Source: Nannocystis exedens
Lineage (GTDB): Bacteria > Myxococcota_A > Polyangia > Nannocystales > Nannocystaceae
Direction: 5' to 3'
Assembly: GCF_002343915.1 (NCBI RefSeq)
Contig: NZ_NETK01000001.1
Location: forward strand, 1,054,001 to 1,118,000
Length of the DNA stretch: 64,000 bases
The notes under the pieces are model-generated. The model saw only the letters and a program-made list of their open reading frames with translations. It made no database searches and had not been told where the DNA came from. How positions within the stretch are numbered: position 1 is the first letter of the stretch; each line of letters starts with the position of its first letter. This document shows positions 16,742 through 25,610 of this stretch, in pieces. Position numbers and translations under genes: made by a program.

Positions 16742-18646
16742 TCACCGTCGCCGCGAAGTCTCGGCCGGCGGCGGTGGGTCGTCCGTCTCGGCGCGCAGCC
16801 GGTCGAGGTCGAGCTCGGCGGCGCGGAGCCACGCCGCCGACTCGGGCGCCACGTCCTCGTCGGTCCGCACCCGCGGCACCGGCACCGCCTCGTGGCGATG
16901 GCTGACCATCCACGAGTTGCGGAACAGATCGCAGCGCAGGTGCAGCGTCTCGCCCTCCTCGTGGAACGCGATCGGCGGCACCAGTGGGTGCAGCGCGGCG
17001 AGCGTGACGTCGACCCCGACGAAGTCCTCGGGCTGAAAGAACACCGCGCCGGCGAAGTGGACCGGCCCCAGCCGCTCGCGCGACAGGACGTGGATCCGGT
17101 CGCCTTCGACCACGAACCGCGCCGGGTCGAGGAACAGCTCCTTGCCCAGCATCGTGATCGGCGCCGCCGCGATCCGCCGCAGCGCCCAGCGGCGGGCGCG
17201 GGCATACACCGCGATCACCTCCTCGTGCCGCGTCGCGTCCCAGTCCTCGGGGAACGGGTCGTGAAAGTCGGGCGAGGACGGAAAGTTCATGTGGCGCAGC
17301 GGCGCCTCGGGCTCGGGGCACAGCGCCGGCTTGTTCAGCCGCGCGAACACCGGCTCGGGCGCCGGCGCCTGCGCGCGCAGCAGCTCCGCGATCCACCCGC
17401 GCTCGCTCGCGCCGCGCACCACCACCTGCGACTGACACAGCCGGCGGAACGGTGACCCGTCGATCCACGCGTTCAGCAGGTCGAGCAGCGCCAGCGCGGC
17501 GGCCTCGACCGGCGCGAACGCGGCGCGCGAGAACCAGTAGTCGAACCCGTTGGTGACGAAGTGCGCCCCGCGGAATTGCTTGTGCAGGTACGGCTCGTCG
17601 GCGACCGGCTCCGGCGGGCCGCGCCAGTGGGCCGCCGCAGCCCGCTCGTACGCCGCCCGCGCCGACGCGGCCAGCTCCGCCGCGAACACGCTCTCGCCGT
17701 CGAGGTAGCACGCCTTGGCGAACACCTCGCCGATCGCCGCCGCGTGCTCGACCTCGTGCTCCTCGAACACCAGCTCGGTGCGCAGGAACACCTTGCGCCC
17801 GTCGACGTACGGCCGACCCTCGTGCGCCAGCCCCTGCGCGAACACGAAGGCCGTCATCGCCTCGATCTCCGCGATCGCCGGCCCGTCGACGAAGCGCAGC
17901 GGCGCGTCCCCGCGGCCCGGCGTCAGGTACAGCAGCAGCGTGTACTTCGACACGTGGTGGCGCGCGCGGTCGAAGTACGGCGAATCCACGTGCGCGGCGA
18001 ACGGCGCGTCGCCCGGCTCGAAGCGGTTGCAGCGGAACACCGGGTTGACGTGGACGAACCCGCGCAGGAGCTCGGGCGGCAGCGCGTCGCGCAGCGCGAC
18101 GGTCAGCGCCGCCGCCAGCTCGGCGGCGTGGAAGATGAAGCGCAGCCCGCCGCGCGAGCGGTCGGCCGGCTTCACGTACAGCCCGAGCGCGTCGAGCTCG
18201 GCCAGGCGAGCGCCGAGCGCCGACGAGACCTGCGCCCGCAGGCTCGTCACGCCGGACCCCGGCCAGGTGACCCCGGTGAAGCGGACCGCGCCCTGCTCCA
18301 GCCCCGCGAACAGGCGATCGAGGCCGACGACGTTCTCGCAGCAGTGGTACCCGAACTCCTCCGGGTCGACGAACGCCGCCGCCAGCTCCGGCAGCGCCGG
18401 GCACGGCCGGGCGAACCGCCCCCGCACCGCTTCGTCGAGGGCGTCCGCCGCGACGAAGCGCAGCCGCTTGAACCGGGCCGTCGGGAACGGCGACAAGGGC
18501 AGCCCCATCAGCCGCGTCGTCGGCTCCGCCTCGAGCCCCTCGACGTCGGCCAGCAATCGTCGCTCGGCCTCCTCGCGCGCCGCCGCCGCGAGCCCGTGCA
18601 GCGCGAAGAACCGATCCCGCAGATCGTCGCCGCGATCGCCCGTCAA
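16742..18646 (-). CDS. 2OG-Fe(II) oxygenase-like protein (large)
   Basis: 634 residues from TTG 18646. The start is supported by AGGAGG 4 nt upstream and by the TTGA overlap with the stop of the LRR gene. Residues about 205-285 show a prolyl-4-hydroxylase-type core: FAAHVDSPYFD (HxD), KYTLLLYLTPG, APLRFVDGPA, and HEGRPYVDGRKVFLRTELVF (distal His and 2-oxoglutarate-binding Arg), 56 residues apart. The N-terminal 180 and C-terminal 300 residues are unassigned. The predicted role is oxygen-dependent hydroxylation of a protein or small molecule. Tight coupling to the LRR gene suggests that protein is a partner or substrate. Confidence 0.72.
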   Translation of the reverse strand: MTGDRGDDLRDRFFALHGLAAAAREEAERRLLADVEGLEAEPTTRLMGLPLSPFPTARFKRLRFVAADALDEAVRGRFARPCPALPELAAAFVDPEEFGYHCCENVVGLDRLFAGLEQGAVRFTGVTWPGSGVTSLRAQVSSALGARLAELDALGLYVKPADRSRGGLRFIFHAAELAAALTVALRDALPPELLRGFVHVNPVFRCNRFEPGDAPFAAHVDSPYFDRARHHVSKYTLLLYLTPGRGDAPLRFVDGPAIAEIEAMTAFVFAQGLAHEGRPYVDGRKVFLRTELVFEEHEVEHAAAIGEVFAKACYLDGESVFAAELAASARAAYERAAAAHWRGPPEPVADEPYLHKQFRGAHFVTNGFDYWFSRAAFAPVEAAALALLDLLNAWIDGSPFRRLCQSQVVVRGASERGWIAELLRAQAPAPEPVFARLNKPALCPEPEAPLRHMNFPSSPDFHDPFPEDWDATRHEEVIAVYARARRWALRRIAAAPITMLGKELFLDPARFVVEGDRIHVLSRERLGPVHFAGAVFFQPEDFVGVDVTLAALHPLVPPIAFHEEGETLHLRCDLFRNSWMVSHRHEAVPVPRVRTDEDVAPESAAWLRAAELDLDRLRAETDDPPPPAETSRRR

Positions 18647-19485
18647 CGCGCCTCCTGGGCCCGCCAGAAGCGGACCAGATCGCGCGGCAACCGGGTCGAC
18701 GACGCCAGCGCCCGCACGCCCTCCGCCTCGATCTCCGCCGCATGCACGTGCAGGGCCGTGAGCCCGCCGAGCTGCGACGACTCGGCCAGCGCCGCCGCCC
18801 CTGCCGGCCCGATCGGGTTGTACCGCAGATCGAGCACCTCCAGCCGCGACAGCGCGGGCGCCCCCGCCAGCGCCGCCAGGCCCCGGCCCGTGAAGCGATT
18901 GCGCTGCAGGTACAGCGCCCGCAGCCCGCCCAGCGCCGCGCACCCGGCCAGCGCGACGAGCCCCTCGTCCGTGAGCCCGGAGTGACGCAGGTCGAGGACC
19001 CGCAGGTTCAGCGCCGACTGCCCCCTCAGCGCCCGCGCGACCTGGTTGCCGCGCCCGTGGTAGCGAGCCAGGAGCGTCCGCAGCCGGCCGAGCTCGACCT
19101 GCGCCAGCGCCGACAGCCCGCGCGCCGGCGCCTCGTCGGCGAACCCGAGCTCGAGCCGGCTCACCAGCTGCGACCGCGGATCGGCCATCAGCTCGCGCAG
19201 CTCGCGGGCGTCGCGGCGACCGCGGACATGAAACTTCACCGCGACCGCGAAGCCGTGGCGCCACTCGCAGTCGCCCGTCGCCGCGCCCACCGGCGCCCGG
19301 TGGACCCGCTCGCGGGCCAGCCAGCCCGACACCAGCGCCCGCTCCTCCGGCGTCGCCGCCAGCGCCTCGAACCCGAACCAGTCGCCGCGCGGATCGCCCT
19401 GCGCGCGCAACCACGCCCCGTAGGCCGCCCACGCCCCCGCGTCGTCCGGGTCGTCGAGCAGCCGCTCCTCGAGCTCCGCCGTCAC
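18643..19485 (-). CDS. Leucine-rich-repeat protein with TIGR02996 repeat-companion domain
   Basis: 280 residues from GTG 19485, chosen because GAGGAGG lies 6 nt upstream and because the companion domain begins right after it; an upstream ATG at 19515 sits inside a palindrome array and is less likely. Residues about 1-40 (ERLLDDPDDAGAWAAYGAWL, then RAQGDPRGDW) are the TIGR02996 domain found at the N-terminus of myxobacterial and planctomycete LRR proteins. LRRs follow, for example LRVLDLRHSGLTDEGLVALAG, LRALYLQRNRFTGRGL and LEVLDLRYNPIGPAG. Translation is coupled to the downstream oxygenase-like gene. Confidence 0.85.
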   Translation of the reverse strand: MTAELEERLLDDPDDAGAWAAYGAWLRAQGDPRGDWFGFEALAATPEERALVSGWLARERVHRAPVGAATGDCEWRHGFAVAVKFHVRGRRDARELRELMADPRSQLVSRLELGFADEAPARGLSALAQVELGRLRTLLARYHGRGNQVARALRGQSALNLRVLDLRHSGLTDEGLVALAGCAALGGLRALYLQRNRFTGRGLAALAGAPALSRLEVLDLRYNPIGPAGAAALAESSQLGGLTALHVHAAEIEAEGVRALASSTRLPRDLVRFWRAQEAR

Positions 19486-19509
19486 GCGCGGCCTCCTCGC
19501 GGCTCCGTC

Positions 19510-19575
19510 CTGCATGGCCGGGGAGACATGCCCGAAGGACTATGTCCGCGCCAACATGTCCTTCGCAACATGCCC
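19510..19575. repeat. Five-unit 14-bp palindrome array
   Basis: Cores at 19513 (CATG), 19527 (CATG), 19541 (TATG), 19555 (CATG) and 19569 (CATG), exact 14-bp phase. It sits between the 3' end of the Thr-rich lipoprotein gene and the start of the LRR gene, both on the minus strand. Confidence 0.9.
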
Positions 19576-19597
19576 ATGCGGTCCTCTCGCGAGCGAC

Positions 19598-20329
19598 TCA
19601 GCAGCAGCACCCGCCGCCGCAGGTGATCGGCACGCCCGGCGCCGGGATGTCGACCGGCGGCGAGCAGCCGTCCTCGTCGCAGGCCTCGACGCGGATGTAG
19701 CCGACCGTGAACGCGCACATCCCGTTGCACATGTCGAGGTCGTTGCACACGTCGGCGATCATCGTCACCGCGCCGACGTCGTGGACCTGCTCGGGGTTGA
19801 CCGAGCACTTCCAGCGCACCACGTAGTGCGTCGCCCCGGGCACCTCGTCCCACGAGATCCACCACGGATCGCAGCACGCGCAGCTCTGGCAGCCCGCGAG
19901 CATCTCGGGCGGCGGCGGCGGCTCGTCCACCGCCCCGGTGGTGGTCGTCGTCGACCCCGAGCGCGTCGTCGACGGCTCGCCGGTCGTCCCGGGTTCGCTC
20001 GTCGACGTCGTCGAGCTCCCGCTCGTCGTCGTCCCCGGCTCGCTCGTCGTCGTCACCCCGGTGCTGGTCGGCGGATCGCCCGTCCCCGTCACCGCCGTCG
20101 TCGCCTCGCTCGTCGACGTCGGCGCCGACGTCCCGGTCTCGGTCGCCGAGCCGCCGCTCGTCGGCGTCGCCGACGTCGAGGTGGTCGGGTTCGTGCTCGT
20201 GGTGGCGGTCGTCGTCGCGCCGGTCGTCGTCCCCGCGGTCGCGGTGTCGCCGCCGGAGCCGGTGCCCGCCTCGCCGCACGCCGAAGAGAGGAGCAGGACC
20301 GACACCCACACGACGCGACGAGCCACCAC
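19598..20329 (-). CDS. Thr/Ser-linker lipoprotein with cysteine-rich C-terminal domain
   Basis: 243 residues from GTG 20329; TATCCT lies 6 nt upstream. The signal VSVLLLSSAC gives the lipobox. Residues about 25-130 are an unusually long Thr/Ser/Gly linker with repeated SEPGTT phrases. The C-terminal domain (about 140-243) holds CQSCACCDPWWISWDEVPGA, then VVRWKCSVNP, a fibronectin-III-like strand pattern with extra disulfides, ending CGGGCCC. It is probably displayed on the cell surface. The function is unknown. Confidence 0.78.
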   Translation of the reverse strand: MVARRVVWVSVLLLSSACGEAGTGSGGDTATAGTTTGATTTATTSTNPTTSTSATPTSGGSATETGTSAPTSTSEATTAVTGTGDPPTSTGVTTTSEPGTTTSGSSTTSTSEPGTTGEPSTTRSGSTTTTTGAVDEPPPPPEMLAGCQSCACCDPWWISWDEVPGATHYVVRWKCSVNPEQVHDVGAVTMIADVCNDLDMCNGMCAFTVGYIRVEACDEDGCSPPVDIPAPGVPITCGGGCCC

Positions 20330-20481
20330 GGATCGAGGATATCCCGAGCGGCGAGCCCGGCGAACGGCCATCGTCGAGCCTCGCCCCGGCGATCGCCGAC
20401 CGGTCCGCCGCGCCTGCCGGCGCGAGAACGCACGCACCACCGGCGACGCCCTCCGCTATCCTCCCCCCCGCTCTCGCGCAC

Positions 20482-22292
20482 ATGTCCCAAGAACGCCCTG
20501 ATTCGTCGCTCCCCTCGCGCTTCGACGTCGTGATCGGCGGAGGCGGGCTCGCCGGCCAAGCCCTCGCGCGCCTGCTCCGCCGCGAGCTCCCCGAGGCCAC
20601 CGTCTGCGTCATCGAGCGGCAGCGGCGGCCGCTGCCCGTGGCCGCGCACAAGGTCGGCGAGTCCTCGGTCGAGCTGGCCTCGCAGTTCTTCAGCGTCGTC
20701 CTCGGCCTCGACGAGTACCTGCGGGCCAGGCACTACCTCAAGAACGGCCTGCGCTTCTACCCCGGCGGCGGCCACACCCACGCGCTCGAGGACCGCACCG
20801 AGATCGGCCCGCCCGAGCGGGCCAAGGTGCCGTCGTTCCAGCTCGACCGCGGCCGCCTCGAACAGGACCTTCGGGACATGAACGAAGAGGCAGGCGTCAC
20901 CCTGATCGAGGGCTGCGTCGTCAAGGACGTCGAGCTCGCCGACGGCGACGGCGACCACCTCGTCCACTTCGAGACCCACGGCGGCGGCGACCCGCGGACC
21001 GTGCGGGCCGGGTGGTTCGTCGACGCCACCGGCCGCCGCGGCCTGCTCCGCGCCAAGCTCGGCCTCACCCGTCCGAGCGGCCACCTCGCCAACGCCGCCT
21101 GGTGGCGCGTGCCCGGCCGCGTCGACGTCGCCGACCTCGTGCCCCAGAGCGCCACCGCGTGGCACCAGCGCGACCCGGAGCACATCCGCTGGTACTCGAC
21201 CGTCCACTTCATGGGCCCCGGCTACTGGCTCTGGTACATCCCGCTGGCCGCCGGCGACGACGGTCAGGACCACACCTCGATCGGCATCGTCGTCCACGAC
21301 GAGCTGCACCCGTTCGACACCGTCCGCACCCGCGAGCGCGCGCTCGCCTGGGTCGAGAAGCACGAGCCGCGCTGCTTCGCCCAGATCAAGGACCTGCCGA
21401 TGGTCGACTTCCTGACCCTCAAGCACTACAGCCACGCGACCGCGCGCATGTTCTCGCCGCAGCGCTGGTCGCTGATCGGCGACGCCGGCGCCTTCTCCGA
21501 CCCCTTCTACTCGCCGGGCTCCGACTTCATCGCCCTCGCCGCCTCCTTCACCGTCGAGATCCTCAAGGTCCGCCACCGCGGCGGCGACGTCGCCGAGGCG
21601 GCCGAGCGCTTCGATCGCGTCTACCTGCAGTTCTTCGACACCACCTGCGAGACCTACCGCAAGGCCGCCCCGGTCTACGGCAGCCCGCGCGTGCTGCCGG
21701 CCAAGGTCTACTGGGACGACTTCGTCTACTGGTCGTTCGTCTGCCAGTACTTCTTCCGCGGCCTCTTCAAGCTGCCCGCCGACCAGCACGAGCGCTTCGA
21801 GCTGCTCGGCCGCGAGTTCGCCGCGCTGCAGTTCCGCGCCCAGAAGCTGCTGAGCGAGTGGGCCCGCCGCGCCGACAACACCCCGCGCCCGGTCCACGTC
21901 GTCCTGCCGGTGATCCCGTCGATGCTCGCCAGCCTCTACCTCGACCTCGTGCGCGACATGAGCCCCGACGAGGCCCACGCCTACATGCGCGACAAGCTGG
22001 CGCTGGCCGGCGAGATCCTCGGCGAGCTGGCCCTGCGCGCCCTCGCCGAGCTCGCCCCCGAGCAGCGCGACGAGCTCGCCCGCGCCGTCGACCTGCCGAG
22101 CTGGCCGCGGCGCCCCCCGCCGACCGGATCGCCTCCGAGGCCGAGGTCGGCGGCAAGCGCCGCCGCGCCCTCCCGCCGATCGTCCGCGACATGGAGCGCA
22201 CCCTCGGCCGCGTCCCCGGCGACCACGACGCCGCCGCCCTCGAGGCCCTGGTCGCCCGCGCCTTCGCCCGCCCCGAGCGAGCCGCCGGCTGA
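20482..22292 (+). CDS. Flavin-dependent halogenase-like oxidoreductase with an apparent -1 frameshift near the 3' end
   Basis: About 603 residues if the frame shifts. The N-terminus DVVIGGGGLAGQALARLL is the FAD GxGxxG site; HKVGESSVE corresponds to the halogenase Lys region, and GYWLWYIPL matches the GWxWxIP signature, followed by WSLIGDAGAFSDPFYSPGSD. The initial frame continues past 22120 into Pro/Ser-rich sequence, while the -1 frame supplies a normal-looking tail (ASEAEVGGKRRRALPPIVRD, then a helix ending at stop 22290-22292). The switch maps to the C6 run at 22113-22118. That means either one C is missing in the sequence or the gene is genuinely shifted. The substrate is unknown. Confidence 0.75.
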
Positions 22293-22618
22293 CCTGTCCT
22301 CAGAGACATATCCGGCGCCCCGGAGCACCTCCCGCCTCGCGTGCCCAAATCGACATGTCCTGAAGTCCATCATCGACGAGGCGCTCGCGCCGGCCGGGCG
22401 CCCGCGGGCCGCTCAGGTCGGCTGGTCCTGCCCCAACGGCTGGCGTGCAGTCCACGTCGACGATGTCGAGTTTGGGGAGGTTGCACTTCCAGCCGCCGCG
22501 GCCCACCCGCCGCCGTGTCCCAGCTTCGCCGCGACAGACATGTCTCAAAGGCCATCTCCGGTGAGCCGGCACCTGCAGGGGTTGAACGCGCGCGCAAGTT
22601 CCGGTAGGTCCCGGCTTC
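22291..22618. other. Intergenic region rich in 14-bp palindromes
   Basis: About 326 bp with no gene I can support. Palindrome units occur directly at the halogenase stop (CCTG 22293 and CATA 22307, 14 bp apart), at 22352 (GACATGTCC) and at 22537-22560 (AGACATGTCT then GGCCATCTCC). This is a short field of decaying copies rather than one array. Confidence 0.6.
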
Positions 22619-23656
22619 ATGCGCCTCCGTCCTCCCTTGCTGCTCGTCCTCCTCGCTCCCGCCTGTTATTCGCCGGACCACGGGGGCGACACCGGGGCGT
22701 GGTCCACCCTCAGCGCGGGTCCGACGGGCGATAGCAGTTCGGGCACCACCGCGCCGGGCAGCACCACCGACGCGCACGAGCCGACGACCGCGTCGACCTC
22801 CGGCTGGACGACCGACGCGAGCAGCACGAGCGGTCTTGACTCGACCGGTCCCGATCCGACCGACCTGACGACCACCACCGGCCCCGGCACCACCTCCGGC
22901 GTGATCCCGGACCCCTCGTGTCCGCGCGTGCGCGTGCTCGTGCCGCCGGGCGAAGTCTTGAATGTGCGGCCGCAGCCGTCGACCGCGATGGCGCCGGTGG
23001 GGTCGCTGGCCAGCGGGGCCATCGTCGACGTGTTGGCAATCGTGCAGGGTGAGGCGATCGACGCCGTCGACACCTGGTATCAGGTCGCCGGCAATTGGCC
23101 CGAGGGCTATGTATTCGGCGCATGGGTCGAGTGCACGCTCGACGAGCCCTCGGCGGCCGGCTACTTCTTGCCGCTCGAGTGCGGCACCACAGCCACGGTC
23201 ACGCAGGGCAACTTCGGCCCCTTCAGCCATCAGGGCGCGGCCGCCTACGCCTTCGACTTCGGTCTCGCGCTGGGCACGCCGCTGATGGCGATCGAGGAGG
23301 GCACGGTGTCTCACGCCTACGGCGGGACGATGCCGGGCGACCCCTGCTACGACGGCGGCGGCATGGAGTGCATCAACTCGGCCAATTACGTCACCTTGCA
23401 GCACCCTGACGGCACCACCTCGAACTATGCTCACCTGAGCCAGGTCTCGGTGGCGGTCGGTCAATACGTCCCACGCGGCGCCGTCGTCGGGCTCACCGGC
23501 TCGACCGGCTGGTCGACCGGCCCCCACGCGCACGTCGCCCGCCAGGAGGGCTGCGGTCAGGCGTTCTGCCAGTCGATCGCCGTCCAGTTCGTCGACGTCG
23601 CCCCCGACGGCGTCCCCGAGGGCGGAGAAGTCGTCACCTCGCAGAACTGTCCCTGA
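22619..23656 (+). CDS. Lipoprotein with SH3b and M23 peptidase domains
   Basis: 345 residues from ATG 22619; the signal LLLVLLAPAC gives the lipobox. Residues about 20-98 are a Thr/Ser linker. An SH3b-like domain (about 104-165, VLNVRPQPSTAMAPVGSLAS) precedes a LytM/M23 domain (about 180-335) with SHQGAAAYAFDFGL as the first zinc site, an active-site-like NYAHLS and the final GPHAHVARQ (HxH). All expected ligands seem present. The predicted role is peptidoglycan endopeptidase at the cell envelope. The gene ends about 115 bp before the ISL3 insertion. Confidence 0.85.
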   Translation: MRLRPPLLLVLLAPACYSPDHGGDTGAWSTLSAGPTGDSSSGTTAPGSTTDAHEPTTASTSGWTTDASSTSGLDSTGPDPTDLTTTTGPGTTSGVIPDPSCPRVRVLVPPGEVLNVRPQPSTAMAPVGSLASGAIVDVLAIVQGEAIDAVDTWYQVAGNWPEGYVFGAWVECTLDEPSAAGYFLPLECGTTATVTQGNFGPFSHQGAAAYAFDFGLALGTPLMAIEEGTVSHAYGGTMPGDPCYDGGGMECINSANYVTLQHPDGTTSNYAHLSQVSVAVGQYVPRGAVVGLTGSTGWSTGPHAHVARQEGCGQAFCQSIAVQFVDVAPDGVPEGGEVVTSQNCP

Positions 23657-23762
23657 CAAAATCGGGCCACGATCAGCGACGACGGCCGCCTGCCGCTCGA
23701 CACCAACGTGAGCGGAACCTCCGCCGCGAGGTCCTCGGCAGGGCGATGTCCCGAGCGCTGCT

Positions 23763-23770
23763 AAAATTTT
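23763..23770. repeat. Left target-site duplication of the ISL3 element
   Basis: AAAATTTT, identical to 25111-25118; 8 bp is the usual duplication length for ISL3-family elements. Confidence 0.85.
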
Positions 23771-25110
23771 GGCTCTTCAGGGTTGAGGGTGGCGTAGGTT
23801 GCGCGCGAAATCGCGCCGTGATATCGTGCGCGAAATGGCAGAGACCGAACTCTACGCCCGAATTCTCGGTATCGAGGCTCCCTGGAGAGTTGCTGCGGTG
23901 AAGCTGCAGCTCGGGCAGGGGCAGATCGTCATCGAGGTCGAGCACGACCCCGATGTGCCGACGACGTGCCCGGAGTGTGGCCAGGCTGTTCCCCGTCACG
24001 ATACGCGGACTCGCCGATGGCGGCACCTCGATACGTGTCAGTATCGGACGATCATCGAAGCCGGCGTACCGCGGACGTCGTGCCCGAAGCACGGTACGCT
24101 CACGATGCGCGTCTCGTGGGCGGACGGTAGCGCTCGGCTCACCGCGCTGTTCGAGGCGCTGGTGATCGACTGGCTCCGCGATGCGCCGATTGCAGTGGTC
24201 GCGGAGCGCCTCGGGCTCTCGTGGGATCAGGTCGCCGGCGTCCAGGAGCGTGCAGTACAACGCGGACTCGAGCGCCGCGAGGTCGCGCTGCCGGAGATGC
24301 TCGCCGTCGACGAGACCTCCTTCCAGCGGCGCCACGAGTACGTCACGATCGTGCATGACCCGAAGTCCGCCAGCAAGCGGGTCATCCACGTCGCCGACGG
24401 ACGCGGCAAGGGGGCCCTCAAGAGCTTCCTGAGCGGCTTTTCGCGCCCAGAGAGGGCTGCGGTCTCCGTGGTCGTCATGGACATGCACGAGCCCTACATT
24501 CAAGCTGTCCGCGAGGCCATCCCCGATGGCGACGCGAAGATCGCCTTCGACAAGTACCACGTCGCCGCGCGCCTCGGTCAAGCCGTCGACCACGTGCGAC
24601 GCGAGGAACACCGCGCTCTCCACGGCCTCGGCGACAACCGGCTCAAGGGCACCAAGTACCTCTGGCTGCGCAACCCCGAACGGATGAGCAAGGAGGTCTG
24701 GGACGACTTCGAGGCGCTGCGGACGAGCTCGCTGCGGACGGCCCGCGCGTGGGCGCTCAAGGAGGCGGCGATGGAGGTCTGGGAGCACACCTCGCCGAGC
24801 AACATGCGGGACCAATGGGGCATGTGGTACGATTGGGCTATCCGCTCTCGCCTGGAGCCGATGAAGGCCGCCGCGCGCATGGTCAAAAATCACCTCGGCG
24901 GCATCATCCATGCAGCCACCGAACGGATCACCAACGCCTCTGCCGAGGGCCTTAACTCGGTCATCCAGAAGCTCAAGTACGTCGCCCGCGGCTTCCGTAA
25001 CCGCGACCGCTTCCGAGCTGCGATCTACTTCCACCTCGGCGGCCTCGACCTCTATCCTGCCGGGATCACGCGCTGAGTCAGCGGTATCCACCACAAACCC
25101 TGAAGAGCCA
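23771..25110. mobile_element. Complete ISL3-family insertion sequence, 1340 bp
   Basis: Terminal inverted repeats begin GGCTCTTCAGGGTT at the left end and are matched exactly by the right end (25097-25110 in reverse complement). They are flanked by the 8-bp duplication AAAATTTT. Because that target is its own reverse complement, the apparent inverted repeat extends to about 24 bp. One intact transposase gene fills the element. Perfect ends and an intact ORF imply recent, probably still active, transposition. Confidence 0.92.
23835..25076 (+). CDS. ISL3-family DDE transposase
   Basis: 413 residues from ATG 23835. The N-terminal zinc-binding region has CPECGQAVPRHDTRTRRWRH and then TSCPKHG. 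The DDE catalytic core shows LAVDETSFQRRHEYV (first Asp), VVVMDMHEPYIQAV (second Asp) and NASAEGLNSVIQKLKYVARG (Glu). This order and the final GFRNRDRFRAAIYFH match the DDE_Tnp_ISL3 family. No frameshift or internal stop is seen. GC is somewhat lower than that of the host genes. Confidence 0.95.
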   Translation: MAETELYARILGIEAPWRVAAVKLQLGQGQIVIEVEHDPDVPTTCPECGQAVPRHDTRTRRWRHLDTCQYRTIIEAGVPRTSCPKHGTLTMRVSWADGSARLTALFEALVIDWLRDAPIAVVAERLGLSWDQVAGVQERAVQRGLERREVALPEMLAVDETSFQRRHEYVTIVHDPKSASKRVIHVADGRGKGALKSFLSGFSRPERAAVSVVVMDMHEPYIQAVREAIPDGDAKIAFDKYHVAARLGQAVDHVRREEHRALHGLGDNRLKGTKYLWLRNPERMSKEVWDDFEALRTSSLRTARAWALKEAAMEVWEHTSPSNMRDQWGMWYDWAIRSRLEPMKAAARMVKNHLGGIIHAATERITNASAEGLNSVIQKLKYVARGFRNRDRFRAAIYFHLGGLDLYPAGITR

Positions 25111-25118
25111 AAATTTTA
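25111..25118. repeat. Right target-site duplication of the ISL3 element
   Basis: AAAATTTT immediately after the right inverted repeat. Confidence 0.85.
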
Positions 25119-25121
25119 GGA

Positions 25122-25154
25122 GGTGGTCTCACCACCCCGAGAGGATTCTCGGGG
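25122..25154. terminator. Two consecutive perfect hairpins beside the ISL3 insertion
   Basis: GGTGGT-CTC-ACCACC (25122-25136) is followed by CCCCGAGA-GGAT-TCTCGGGG (25135-25154). They lie just right of the target duplication and 22 bp before the next gene start, so they may be a terminator or a structured leader that attracted the insertion. Confidence 0.5.
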
Positions 25155-25176
25155 CCTTCCAACGACAAGGACCGCC

Positions 25177-25566
25177 GTGACGAAGAGTGCGGCCTACCTG
25201 ACGCGCCAGCGCTTCGTGGTGAAGGCCGGTCTCGCGGTGGGCGGCGCGGGGCTCGACGAGGACTTCACGCCCTACCTGAACGACGACGACACGATCGTCG
25301 AGGACCCGATCGTCGCGGCGATCTTCGCCGCCAAGTACTACCAGCGGATCGTGACCTTCTACCCGACCGTGTTCGCCAGCGGCACCCCGGCGCCCGAGGA
25401 CAACTACCGCGTGCGCCTCGGCTGGGCGAGCCCCAAGGAGCTGCAGGAGGACCCGGCCGGCAGTCTCTTCCAGGCAATCAAGGGCCGCATGGACGAGGAC
25501 CTCAAGCAGCTGGGCCTCAAGAACACCGACCTCCCCCCGAAGGGCCTGACGCCCACGTGGAAGTGA
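25177..25566 (+). CDS. Hypothetical protein
   Basis: 129 residues from GTG 25177, with AAGGACC upstream. The sequence is compact and soluble with good codon use: TRQRFVVKAGLAVGGAGLDE, a strand-like VAAIFAAKYYQRIVTFYPTV and an amphipathic C-terminal helix KGRMDEDLKQLGLK. No signal peptide, membrane segment or known motif. It lies between the IS and other mobile-element debris, so it may belong to an integrated element. Confidence 0.6.
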   Translation: MTKSAAYLTRQRFVVKAGLAVGGAGLDEDFTPYLNDDDTIVEDPIVAAIFAAKYYQRIVTFYPTVFASGTPAPEDNYRVRLGWASPKELQEDPAGSLFQAIKGRMDEDLKQLGLKNTDLPPKGLTPTWK

Positions 25567-25610
25567 GGCCCGCCTTGCCCGCTTCAGCGCAACATTGCCG
25601 CCGCACGGGG

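Noticed and set aside
19486..19515. ATG 19515 as the start of the LRR gene
   Set aside because: It lies in the palindrome array; GTG 19485 has a near-perfect GAGGAGG ribosome site and the domain starts there.
22293..22734. Main-frame C-terminus of the halogenase-like gene running to 22734
   Set aside because: It is low-complexity and overlaps the M23 lipoprotein start; the -1 frame gives an ordered tail.
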